Below are positions 1 through 5,638 of a DNA stretch of 8,515 nucleotides, one piece after another. The stretch lies in NCBI GenBank assembly GCA_947488485.1, contig CANKZO010000090.1, positions 1 to 8,515 on the forward strand. The letters are read 5' to 3'. The DNA comes from Opitutia bacterium. Its GTDB lineage: Bacteria > Verrucomicrobiota > Verrucomicrobiae > Opitutales > UBA953. Positions within the stretch are counted from its first letter, which is position 1. Every line of letters starts with the position of its first letter. Under the pieces are notes generated by a model. The model did no database searches and was not told the origin of the DNA. It saw nothing but the letters and a program-made list of their open reading frames with translations. A program made the position numbers and the translations under genes.

Positions 1-11
1 GGAACGAACTA

Positions 12-117
12 AGGGGTAGGGACAGCACCACGTGCTGTCCTCGCCTACCCTGGTAGGGTCGGGACCGCGTCACGACATAGTGGCATTAGGACAGCACGTG
101 GTGCTGTCCCTACCCCT
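12..117. repeat. REPIN: inverted pair of REP1a hairpins around a REP3 unit
   Basis: Two perfect 30-bp inverted copies (12-41 and 88-117) flank a 46-bp spacer. Each copy is a REP-like unit: a GTAG head (16-19; CTAC at 110-113 in the inverted copy), then a 9-bp arm GGACAGCAC, a 3-nt loop and GTGCTGTCC. The hairpins are therefore at 20-40 and 89-109. A GTAG or GGAG tetranucleotide before a palindrome is the known signature of REP elements, and two inverted REPs form a REPIN mobilised in trans by a RAYT transposase. No transposase gene lies in the window. The element begins 24 bp beyond the stop codon of the oxidoreductase gene, so it is probably transcribed in that 3' UTR and could stabilise or end the message. 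Family assignment is by structure only. Confidence 0.85.
53..86 (+). repeat. REP3 unit inside the REPIN spacer
   Basis: A GTAG head (53-56) precedes an imperfect palindrome: GTCGGGAC (58-65), loop CGC, GTCACGAC (69-76), with 7 of 8 positions pairing. Bases 55-86 recur at 5472-5503 with a single mismatch, which shows this is a dispersed repeat and not a random spacer. It has the same head-plus-hairpin plan as the REP1 units around it but unrelated arm sequence. The junction with the left REP1a copy is itself a small palindrome, CCTACC-CT-GGTAGG (44-57). Confidence 0.7.
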
Positions 118-134
118 GCCCCTACCCCTACCCC
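113..134 (-). other. G-quadruplex-forming run in the 3' flank of the oxidoreductase gene
   Basis: The plus strand has four CCCC runs (113-116, 119-122, 125-128, 131-134) separated by two bases each. The minus strand, which is the mRNA-like strand of the gene ending at 141, therefore carries four GGGG runs with 2-nt loops, a canonical four-tetrad G4 pattern. It starts 6 nt after the stop codon. The unit resembles a tandemly duplicated REP head (GTAGGGG), so it may have arisen by slippage at the REPIN edge. A role in transcript end or stability is inference. Confidence 0.6.
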
Positions 135-140
135 TCTTCG

Positions 141-1238
141 TTAGCTATACTTCAACTCGACCTTCTTGCCGGTGCGGATCGATTCGTAGATGCCGTCGAT
201 GATGACCATATCGCGGCGACCGACTTCGCCGGTGCAGGTGACCTCGGTGCCGTTACGGAAAGCCTGAGCGACGCCGTCCATGTGACGCTGTTGTTGGCGG
301 AAGATACCGAAGTCCAGTTTCCCCTTGGCCGAGGTGGAGATGTTAAGGCCACGGTAGCTGAACACCGGGCGCTCACCTTTGAACCAGCCCTTGGCAGCTT
401 CGGCGAATATCTCCGCCCGATTGGCATCATAGCCCGACCAGACGTCGGCGACGGCACCATTGGCAAACTCGAGTCGGAACTCGAGGGCCTGTTCGACCTC
501 GACAAAGAGTTCAGGCTGGGTCTTCGGCAGTTCCTTGGCGGTAACGGAGATGGGATTGGCGTCGGCCGCCATGCAGACCCCCTGGATAGAATAGATGCCC
601 ATGTCCGTCAGCGCTCCGCCGCCAGCGAGCTTCTTCTCGATGCGCCAAGACTTGCGACGGAGTGTGTAGCCGTTGGCGCTCTTAATCTTCATGAACGGAC
701 CAAACTCCTGAGTCTTGGCCAAGCGGATGAGTTCCTGGTGGTACGGATCGAAATGCAGGCGGTAGCCGATCGCGAGGCGCTTGCCGGCCTTCTTACCCGC
801 CGCAATCATCGTGTCGCAATCAGCGGCAGACGTCGCCATCGGCTTCTCGCAGATGACGTGCTTGCCGGCGCCGAAGGCGTCGATGACGTTCTGCGCATGG
901 ACGCCAGGAGGTGTGACGACGTAGACGATATCGATCGCCTTGTTGGCGGCGACCTTGTCCCACTGGTCATAAGAATAGATATTGGCTTCGTCGAAGCCAT
1001 GAAGCTTCGCCAGCTTCTCACCCTTCGCACGGGTACCCGTGATCGCCGCGACCAGCTTCACGTGCTTGGTCTCCAGCAGGGCCGGCGAGAGCTCGCCGTT
1101 CGCGTAGCCGCCCAGGCCGCAGAGCGCGAGACCGAGGGGCTTGCCGCTGGCCTCCGCCGCGCGCAGCGCCGGAGCGAGGGCATAACCCGCGGCGAGGCCG
1201 CCGAGGGAACCGAGGAAAGCACGACGAGTAGGGCTCAT
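141..1238 (-). CDS. Tat-exported Gfo/Idh/MocA oxidoreductase, glucose-fructose oxidoreductase-like
   Basis: This 365-aa protein is a likely NAD(P)-dependent periplasmic sugar oxidoreductase. Residues 4-10 (TRRAFLG) form a twin-arginine motif, followed by an Ala/Gly/Leu-rich stretch ending near APALRAAEA, so folded export with bound cofactor is expected. The Rossmann fold starts at about residue 35, with the glycine-rich turn CGLGGYA. The family signature EKP lies at 131-133 (Lys132 predicted catalytic). The following MATSAADCDTMIAA and IGYRLHFDP, and AGGGALTDMGIY with Asp212 and Tyr216, closely recall Zymomonas glucose-fructose oxidoreductase as I remember it. The ATG at 1238 is chosen because the Tat motif follows at once; I see no clear Shine-Dalgarno. 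It lies 80 bp downstream of the dehydrogenase gene with a REP between, so co-transcription is possible. The substrate is unknown; 1,5-anhydrofructose reductase-like or inositol dehydrogenase-like activity is also possible. Confidence 0.9.
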   Translation of the reverse strand: MSPTRRAFLGSLGGLAAGYALAPALRAAEASGKPLGLALCGLGGYANGELSPALLETKHVKLVAAITGTRAKGEKLAKLHGFDEANIYSYDQWDKVAANKAIDIVYVVTPPGVHAQNVIDAFGAGKHVICEKPMATSAADCDTMIAAGKKAGKRLAIGYRLHFDPYHQELIRLAKTQEFGPFMKIKSANGYTLRRKSWRIEKKLAGGGALTDMGIYSIQGVCMAADANPISVTAKELPKTQPELFVEVEQALEFRLEFANGAVADVWSGYDANRAEIFAEAAKGWFKGERPVFSYRGLNISTSAKGKLDFGIFRQQQRHMDGVAQAFRNGTEVTCTGEVGRRDMVIIDGIYESIRTGKKVELKYS

Positions 1239-1240
1239 AG

Positions 1241-1269
1241 GGGTAGGACTTTTCTACGCCGCCCTACCC
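1241..1269. repeat. Short inverted repeat, possible decayed REP, at the oxidoreductase leader
   Basis: GGGTAGG (1241-1247) and CCTACCC (1263-1269) are perfect 7-bp inverted copies with a 15-nt interior, immediately upstream of the ATG at 1238. The arms match the GTAGGG heads of the REP elements elsewhere in the window, so this may be a relic of an inverted REP pair. In the mRNA it would fold directly in front of the start codon and might affect initiation. The arms are short, so confidence is low. Confidence 0.4.
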
Positions 1270-1283
1270 GCCCCGCAAGTGCA

Positions 1284-1313
1284 AGGTAGGGGCAGCACCG
1301 CGTGCTGCCCTAG
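1284..1313 (+). repeat. REP1b element between dehydrogenase and oxidoreductase genes
   Basis: GTAG head (1286-1289), arm GGGCAGCAC (1290-1298), loop CGC, arm GTGCTGCCC (1302-1310). The 30-nt stretch is the exact reverse complement of 5601-5630. Against REP1a, the third pair of the stem changes from A-T to G-C, so pairing is kept. It sits 6 bp after the stop of the dehydrogenase gene. In a minus-strand transcript it forms a stable GC hairpin without a U-run, so it could be an mRNA-stabilising or attenuating hairpin but is not a classic terminator. Confidence 0.8.
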
Positions 1314-1319
1314 TCTGCC

Positions 1320-3839
1320 TCATCTCTCCCCCTTGAGATACGCTAGCAGATCGGCGAGCTGCTGCTTCGACAGCCCCGCCTCGAGACCGGTCGGCATCAG
1401 CGAGCCGGGCAAGGCCTCGAGCTTGGCGAGGTCGGCCCGGAGGAGACTCGTTTCGACGCCCAAGGGACCACGCAAGGTGATCGAGGTAGGCGTGTCACCG
1501 ACCAAGATACCGCTGAGGATGCGCCCATCCTTGGCCTCGGCGAGATACGCGGTGAAAGCGGGCGCGATCTCGGCGTCGGGGTTCACGATATGGAAGAGGA
1601 TGTTCTCCTTGGTCTGCCGACGGACGTCGAAGAGATCGGGCCCGACGGCATGCCCTTCCCTGTCCAAGCGATGACAGCTGGCGCAGACGGCGTTGAAGAC
1701 AGCGCGTCCGTTCGCAGGCACGGGTTTCAGCGCCAAGGCTTGGCTGGCTTCGGCCAGGGCCTCCGGGCGGGCGGAGACGGTCAACAGACGCTCGGCGAGG
1801 GCCTTCACGGCCGGATCTTTGGCGGCGAGCACCTGACGTCGGCGGACGCCCGTAAAGGCGCTGGCGGGCAGGCGCTTGGCCTCTACGGCGGCAAGGACAC
1901 CCTTCACATGGAAAGGAACGCCCAACAAGGCACCCAAGACAGCATCGCGCCGTGCCGGCGTGTATCGCGACCAACCCGCGAGCAGCGAAGCCGAGACATC
2001 TTCCTTGGAATAGGCGACCACGGCCTTGAGCGCCGCGGCGGCGAGGTCTGGCTGCGCATCATCCAGAGCCAGCGTCAGCAAGGCCTGCCCAGAACGCTCC
2101 CACGGCAGACGTGCCATAAGTTTCACGGCGACGCTCCGCGCTTCGATGGCCTTGGTCTTATCCGTCGCGACCTCTGGCGACGCATCGAGCAGCGATTGGA
2201 AAGATGCAGGCAGGCCTACCGGCTTACGGGACGTAAGAAAACCGGACAGCAGGGAGAGCCGAAGGGCCTCCGGCGCCGCTGCGGCGACCTCGAGTTCAGT
2301 CGGCTTGGCCATCGAGCCCCCGAGGTAAGCCAAGACCTCCGCCATGCCCGCGCCGACCTTGGCGTCTGCCGGCATGTCCGCCAAGAGCACCTGCAGGAAA
2401 GCCTGTTCACGTCCGCCGATGCCGCTGAGAATGCCGTTACGCATCCACTTGTCCTCCGCGTACGACCAAGCGGCCTGGGCGAGGTACTGGGTTCCTGTCG
2501 CGGAGTCATCGTCTCCGGCCCGGATGATCTTGGGGAAGGCCAAGTCAGGCAACGAAGAGAACGAGGCCAGAGCGACCGACGAGCTGTCAGGCTCCTTGGC
2601 GGCCCGGACCCGCCAGATGCGGCCCATCGTCTTGCCGGTCTCGAAGTCGGTATGCTTACGCACCTCTTCCGGCAGGTAATCCGGATGCTCGATGACTTTG
2701 CGGTACATGTCCGCGACATACATCGCGCCTTCGGGTCCTCGCGCCAGGAAGACCGGACGGAACCAATCATCGCGGGAGGCAAGGAACTCCCGACCCGCGT
2801 AAAGCGGCGAGGCGACGAAGGTCGCGCCTTTGGCCACAAGCTGGTCGGCGTGGACGAGATTACCCGTCGGATCGCACGAGAAGATGGCCGAGGCGCATTC
2901 AGGCGTGAGCAACGACTTACCCTGCCAGATCTTCACCCCGCAGGCGGCGCTGAAGGAGCCCGCATGGCCGTCGGCGGTCGTGATGTTCGAACTGATCGGG
3001 AACAACCGGACGCCGTCATGGCCGCCGTTGATGCCATTGAAGGCATTGCGCTCATTACAGTCCTGCACGGTCTCGCTGAACGCCAGGCGCGGATTCCGCT
3101 TCAGCCATTTCGACTGGAACGCGACATGCTGGACCGGCACTCGGTTCATGCAGATGAAGCGATTCCCGAAGACATCGAAGCTCATGCCATACTGGGACTT
3201 CCCGTCGACGAGCTCGACCTCGAGGGTCTGCGGGTCGAAACGAATATCCGACGTCATCTTGAGCGGCGGACGCTCCGGATGAGAGGGACACGTGACCGTG
3301 CCGCCGCTGAGCCCTGCGGCGAGGTAGATCTTGCCGTCCCAGGGACCGACGGTCGGAGCATTCACCCGCAGCTGCGTGCTACCGGTGGTAGCGAAGCCGG
3401 TGAGCAGGACCTTCCGTTCATCAGCCACGCCGTCGCCGTCGTTATCCTTCAGAAAGAGCACATCCGGCGCGCAAGTGACGATGAGCCCTCCGCCCCAAGG
3501 CAGCACGCCGTTGGGGAAGGTCAGCCCATCCGCAAAGACGGTCCGCTTGTCCATGCGTCCGTCTCCGTCGGTATCCTCGAGCAAGGCGATGACGCCCGCG
3601 GGCTTCTCCCCTTCCTTCGGTCCGATCGGGTAGCCGCGGTTCTCAGCCACGAAGAGTCGTCCTTTGGTATCAAAGGCGATGGCGCACGGCGAGACCACCA
3701 ACGGCTCGGCGGCGACGAGTTCGACGCGCAGCCCCGGGACGACTTCGAACGCCTTCTGGGCGTCCGCTGGTGAGAGCGGACTCGGCAGCGGCGCCGCGAC
3801 GAGCGCACCTGCGAAGAGGATGGCGGCGCCGCGGATCAT
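1320..3839 (-). CDS. PVC-type membrane-bound dehydrogenase with C-terminal CxxCH cytochrome c domain
   Basis: This 839-aa exported protein belongs to the large Planctomycetes/Verrucomicrobia family with a sorbosone-dehydrogenase-like propeller at the front and a haem c domain at the end. From the ATG at 3839: a signal peptide at about 1-25; the propeller-like domain at about 30-415, with two Asp-rich calcium-type loops, DTDGDGRMD (89-97) and DNDGDGVAD (132-140), and the family stretch FNGINGGHDGVRLF; an Ala/Leu-rich helical, HEAT-like middle at about 430-690; and the cytochrome domain with CASCH (Cys719, Cys722, His723) and a candidate axial Met815. It probably oxidises a sugar or alcohol and passes electrons to haem; the substrate is unknown. 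An ATG 33 bases upstream exists, but 3839 is preferred because it gives a proper signal peptide directly and overlaps the ceramidase stop as ATGA, implying translational coupling. Confidence 0.9.
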   Translation of the reverse strand: MIRGAAILFAGALVAAPLPSPLSPADAQKAFEVVPGLRVELVAAEPLVVSPCAIAFDTKGRLFVAENRGYPIGPKEGEKPAGVIALLEDTDGDGRMDKRTVFADGLTFPNGVLPWGGGLIVTCAPDVLFLKDNDGDGVADERKVLLTGFATTGSTQLRVNAPTVGPWDGKIYLAAGLSGGTVTCPSHPERPPLKMTSDIRFDPQTLEVELVDGKSQYGMSFDVFGNRFICMNRVPVQHVAFQSKWLKRNPRLAFSETVQDCNERNAFNGINGGHDGVRLFPISSNITTADGHAGSFSAACGVKIWQGKSLLTPECASAIFSCDPTGNLVHADQLVAKGATFVASPLYAGREFLASRDDWFRPVFLARGPEGAMYVADMYRKVIEHPDYLPEEVRKHTDFETGKTMGRIWRVRAAKEPDSSSVALASFSSLPDLAFPKIIRAGDDDSATGTQYLAQAAWSYAEDKWMRNGILSGIGGREQAFLQVLLADMPADAKVGAGMAEVLAYLGGSMAKPTELEVAAAAPEALRLSLLSGFLTSRKPVGLPASFQSLLDASPEVATDKTKAIEARSVAVKLMARLPWERSGQALLTLALDDAQPDLAAAALKAVVAYSKEDVSASLLAGWSRYTPARRDAVLGALLGVPFHVKGVLAAVEAKRLPASAFTGVRRRQVLAAKDPAVKALAERLLTVSARPEALAEASQALALKPVPANGRAVFNAVCASCHRLDREGHAVGPDLFDVRRQTKENILFHIVNPDAEIAPAFTAYLAEAKDGRILSGILVGDTPTSITLRGPLGVETSLLRADLAKLEALPGSLMPTGLEAGLSKQQLADLLAYLKGER

Positions 3840-5344
3840 TTCAGCTGCGGAGGTTGGTCGCCGTAAGCCCACGGCTTACCGGCGGGACCATTCGGACGCT
3901 CCGGCAGCTTAGCCGGCTTCATCTTGGCGGCGAGCTCGAGTCCGACGTTCATGAACTGCGTGCCCGCGGTGATCTCGAGATTACTGTAACTCGTCAGGCG
4001 CGTCTCGTAGCCGCCGCCGTTCGGACCAAAGGCCTCCTCGTCCGGGACGTAACCGACGCATCCATTCGCGAGCTCGACCGGGAAGGTCATCGGGAAACCG
4101 CTGCGCTTCTTGAGCTGCAGTCCATAGGACACAAAATACTCCGCCGGATTGGAAAGGCAGACCACCGGACCGACCTGGATGGCCTGCACCTCGACCTCGA
4201 CATCGCGCTTCTTGGCGATCAAGGCGTCGAGCAGAAGCGTCTCCTTGGCCCAGACCCAATCCTTATGGGCGACCGGGCCCTTGATGCGCTCCCGAGCTTC
4301 GGCGACGCGCTCGGGGGCGGGCAGTCGACGGGGAATCTCCCAGACCTTATGGTCGGCGGCGAGGGGCACCTCGGCGGTCCGGGTCTGCGACATGCTCAGC
4401 AGGACTTTCAGGGCTTCGGCGCCCACGCGGCCGCCGACGAACTGCGACCAGTCGTCGGAAGCCGGATTGGCCTTGGGGTCGAGGTTGTTGACCTGGGTCA
4501 CGTCGCCACAGGCACCCTGCAGGAAGACGACCTTGGTGTCGGCGCCGTAATAACCCCGGATGACCTTCTCGGTGTAATAGATCCAGTTCGCGCCGATGCC
4601 GTCGGAGTTCGTGGTGGCGTGGCAGGAGAAGTTCACGATACAGCCGGTCAGCTTGCCGTCGGCGCCCCAGACGCCGATCACGCCGACCTCATCGTCGATC
4701 GGGTTGGCGAACGCGACCACGTCGGGATTGTTCTTACCCGGATGCGAGAAGGTCAGGCCATTCTTCATGCGGAGGCGGCGATTGAACGCCACCTGGCTCT
4801 CATGGCCGACGCCGTAACCGACCTTCACCGCGGCCTTGGACTGATCGGCGGCGACGATGGCCTCGACCGTGGCGGCGATGGCCTTCTTCAGATAGCCGGC
4901 ATCGGCGCAGGAGGACTTCTGGTAAGCCAATTCCTGGATCTCGGCGGAAGCGTGGTCGAACTCACCCGGTAGGATCATCCCGATCGGACCGGAGGAATGA
5001 GAATGCGAGGCGCCGATCATCACGTCGGCGATGCCCGTCGCGGCCTTCACCAAGGCGCGGATCTCCTGCACCGTCTCGCGCCGGATCAACAAGGCATCGA
5101 TACCCACCAGCGCCACGCGCTTCTGGCCGTCATCGAAGACGCTCGCGCGTACCTTGCACGGGTCGTGGATCTTCTTCGAGTAGACCTTCCCGTAATTACC
5201 CGGGACTTCCATGCCGAGTTCCGGCGTTATGTCTCGTTCCGCGAAGCCCACGCGGACGCCGGGTTTGGACGGCGGAGCGGCGAAGAGCGTGACGCAGGCC
5301 AGGACCAGCATGGCGTGGCGGAAACCGAGTCGGGGAGAACTCAT
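3836..5344 (-). CDS. Exported neutral/alkaline ceramidase-like hydrolase
   Basis: This 502-aa protein resembles the N-terminal domain of neutral/alkaline non-lysosomal ceramidases, zinc amidases. A hydrophobic signal (residues 11-23, MLVLACVTLFAAP) comes first, then VGFAERDITPELGMEVPGNYG, a typical family opening. GASHSHSSGP (His114, His116) and NFSCHATT (His242) look like zinc-site histidines; NPAEYF (Glu402) and GGGYETRL (Tyr446) fit the remaining ligand positions. QGACGDVTQVN (276-286) matches the segment that carries the nucleophilic serine in Pseudomonas ceramidase, but has Thr283 there. The protein is shorter than full ceramidases (about 650 aa or more) and lacks their C-terminal domain, as many PVC homologues do, so true ceramidase activity is unproven. 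The reading frame stays open for 64 codons upstream, but that extension runs through repeats; ATG 5344 puts a signal peptide at the N-terminus. First gene of the pair with the dehydrogenase. Confidence 0.85.
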   Translation of the reverse strand: MSSPRLGFRHAMLVLACVTLFAAPPSKPGVRVGFAERDITPELGMEVPGNYGKVYSKKIHDPCKVRASVFDDGQKRVALVGIDALLIRRETVQEIRALVKAATGIADVMIGASHSHSSGPIGMILPGEFDHASAEIQELAYQKSSCADAGYLKKAIAATVEAIVAADQSKAAVKVGYGVGHESQVAFNRRLRMKNGLTFSHPGKNNPDVVAFANPIDDEVGVIGVWGADGKLTGCIVNFSCHATTNSDGIGANWIYYTEKVIRGYYGADTKVVFLQGACGDVTQVNNLDPKANPASDDWSQFVGGRVGAEALKVLLSMSQTRTAEVPLAADHKVWEIPRRLPAPERVAEARERIKGPVAHKDWVWAKETLLLDALIAKKRDVEVEVQAIQVGPVVCLSNPAEYFVSYGLQLKKRSGFPMTFPVELANGCVGYVPDEEAFGPNGGGYETRLTSYSNLEITAGTQFMNVGLELAAKMKPAKLPERPNGPAGKPWAYGDQPPQLK

Positions 5345-5393
5345 AGGGGTATGAGCACATATGTCGGGGGAAGGTTCCCGGGACAAGCCCGCG

Positions 5394-5451
5394 AGTATGG
5401 GGTCAGACCGCTTCTGAAGGATATCAGTCAGAAGCGGTCTGACCCCATACT
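5394..5451. repeat. 58-bp near-perfect palindrome
   Basis: Arms of 24 bp (5394-5417 and 5428-5451) are exact inverted copies beginning AGTATGGGGTCAGACC. The 10-nt centre contains GATATC on the same symmetry axis, so only two base pairs in the whole 58 bp fail to match. It could extrude as a cruciform or form a very long RNA hairpin. The arm sequence is unrelated to the GTAG-headed REPs next to it. GGGGTCAGACC-type palindromes resemble repeats I recall near RAYT/IS200-like transposases in other genomes, but that link is from memory. It lies 50 bp upstream of the ceramidase start and could affect its transcription. Confidence 0.85.
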
Positions 5452-5469
5452 GTATCTTTGCGTCGATGG

Positions 5470-5503
5470 GCAGGGTCGGGACCGCGTCACGACATAGGGG
5501 CAT
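5470..5503 (+). repeat. REP3 copy
   Basis: Bases 5472-5503 match 55-86 with one mismatch. The imperfect hairpin is GTCGGGAC (5475-5482), loop CGC, GTCACGAC (5486-5493). The head has decayed to GCAG (5470-5473). Here it precedes a forward REP1a, whereas at 53-86 it lies between two inverted REP1a copies, so the modules have been combined in different ways. Confidence 0.7.
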
Positions 5504-5506
5504 CGA

Positions 5507-5534
5507 GGTAGGGACAGCACCACGTGCTGTCCTC
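5507..5534 (+). repeat. REP1a copy
   Basis: 28 nt identical to 15-42: GTAG head (5508-5511), GGACAGCAC (5512-5520), loop CAC, GTGCTGTCC (5524-5532). This is a single unit without the inverted partner seen at 88-117; the nearest inverted unit downstream is REP1b at 5601-5630. Confidence 0.8.
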
Positions 5535-5536
5535 AA

Positions 5537-5590
5537 GGTAGGGCTGACCGGCTCTGGTCAGCCGTGGTTGAGGGGCCGCTCAACCCTACC
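5537..5590. repeat. REP2 composite: two hairpins closed by an outer stem
   Basis: Outer stem GGTAGGG (5537-5543) with CCCTACC (5584-5590). Inside are hairpin one, GGCTGACC (5542-5549) with GGTCAGCC (5556-5563), and hairpin two, GGTTGAG (5566-5572) with CTCAACC (5579-5585). Each hairpin has a GTAG head on its outer side (5538-5541, and CTAC at 5586-5589), so this is two different REPs facing each other. A second copy at 7436-7491 keeps the arms but changes the loops. It lies in the intergenic region between umuC and the ceramidase gene. Confidence 0.8.
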
Positions 5591-5600
5591 CGAAGCAGCC

Positions 5601-5630
5601 CTAGGGCAGCACGCGGTGCTGCCCCTACCT
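5601..5630 (-). repeat. REP1b copy at the 3' end of umuC
   Basis: Exact reverse complement of 1284-1313 over 30 nt: GGGCAGCAC (5604-5612), loop GCG, GTGCTGCCC (5616-5624), then CTAC (5625-5628), the inverted GTAG head. It begins 8 bp after the umuC stop codon and would form a GC-rich hairpin at the end of that message. No U-run follows it, so it is not a canonical intrinsic terminator. Confidence 0.8.
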
Positions 5631-5638
5631 CAAGGCAC

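Noticed and set aside
111..135. Telomere-like CCCCTA repeat marking a replicon end
   Set aside because: There are only four units, adjacent to a REP with the same head sequence, and nothing else suggests a linear replicon end.
1284..1313. REP1b as intrinsic terminator of the dehydrogenase gene (also 5601-5630 for umuC)
   Set aside because: The hairpins are strong but neither is followed by a T-run on the minus strand, so canonical termination cannot be claimed.
1590..3773. Long plus-strand open frame opposite the dehydrogenase gene (others at 282-1289, 3770-4972, 5564-6658)
   Set aside because: These are shadow frames of high-G+C genes: Arg/Gly/Asp-rich, no recognisable motifs, and opposite strongly conserved family proteins.
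5345..5536. 64-codon upstream extension of the ceramidase reading frame
   Set aside because: It passes through the 58-bp palindrome and REP units, has no protein-like character, and would bury the signal peptide; ATG 5344 is the natural start.
5394..5630. CRISPR array or insertion sequence
   Set aside because: The repeats are different palindromes without regular spacers, and no transposase or cas gene is present; the GTAG-headed hairpins fit REP elements better.
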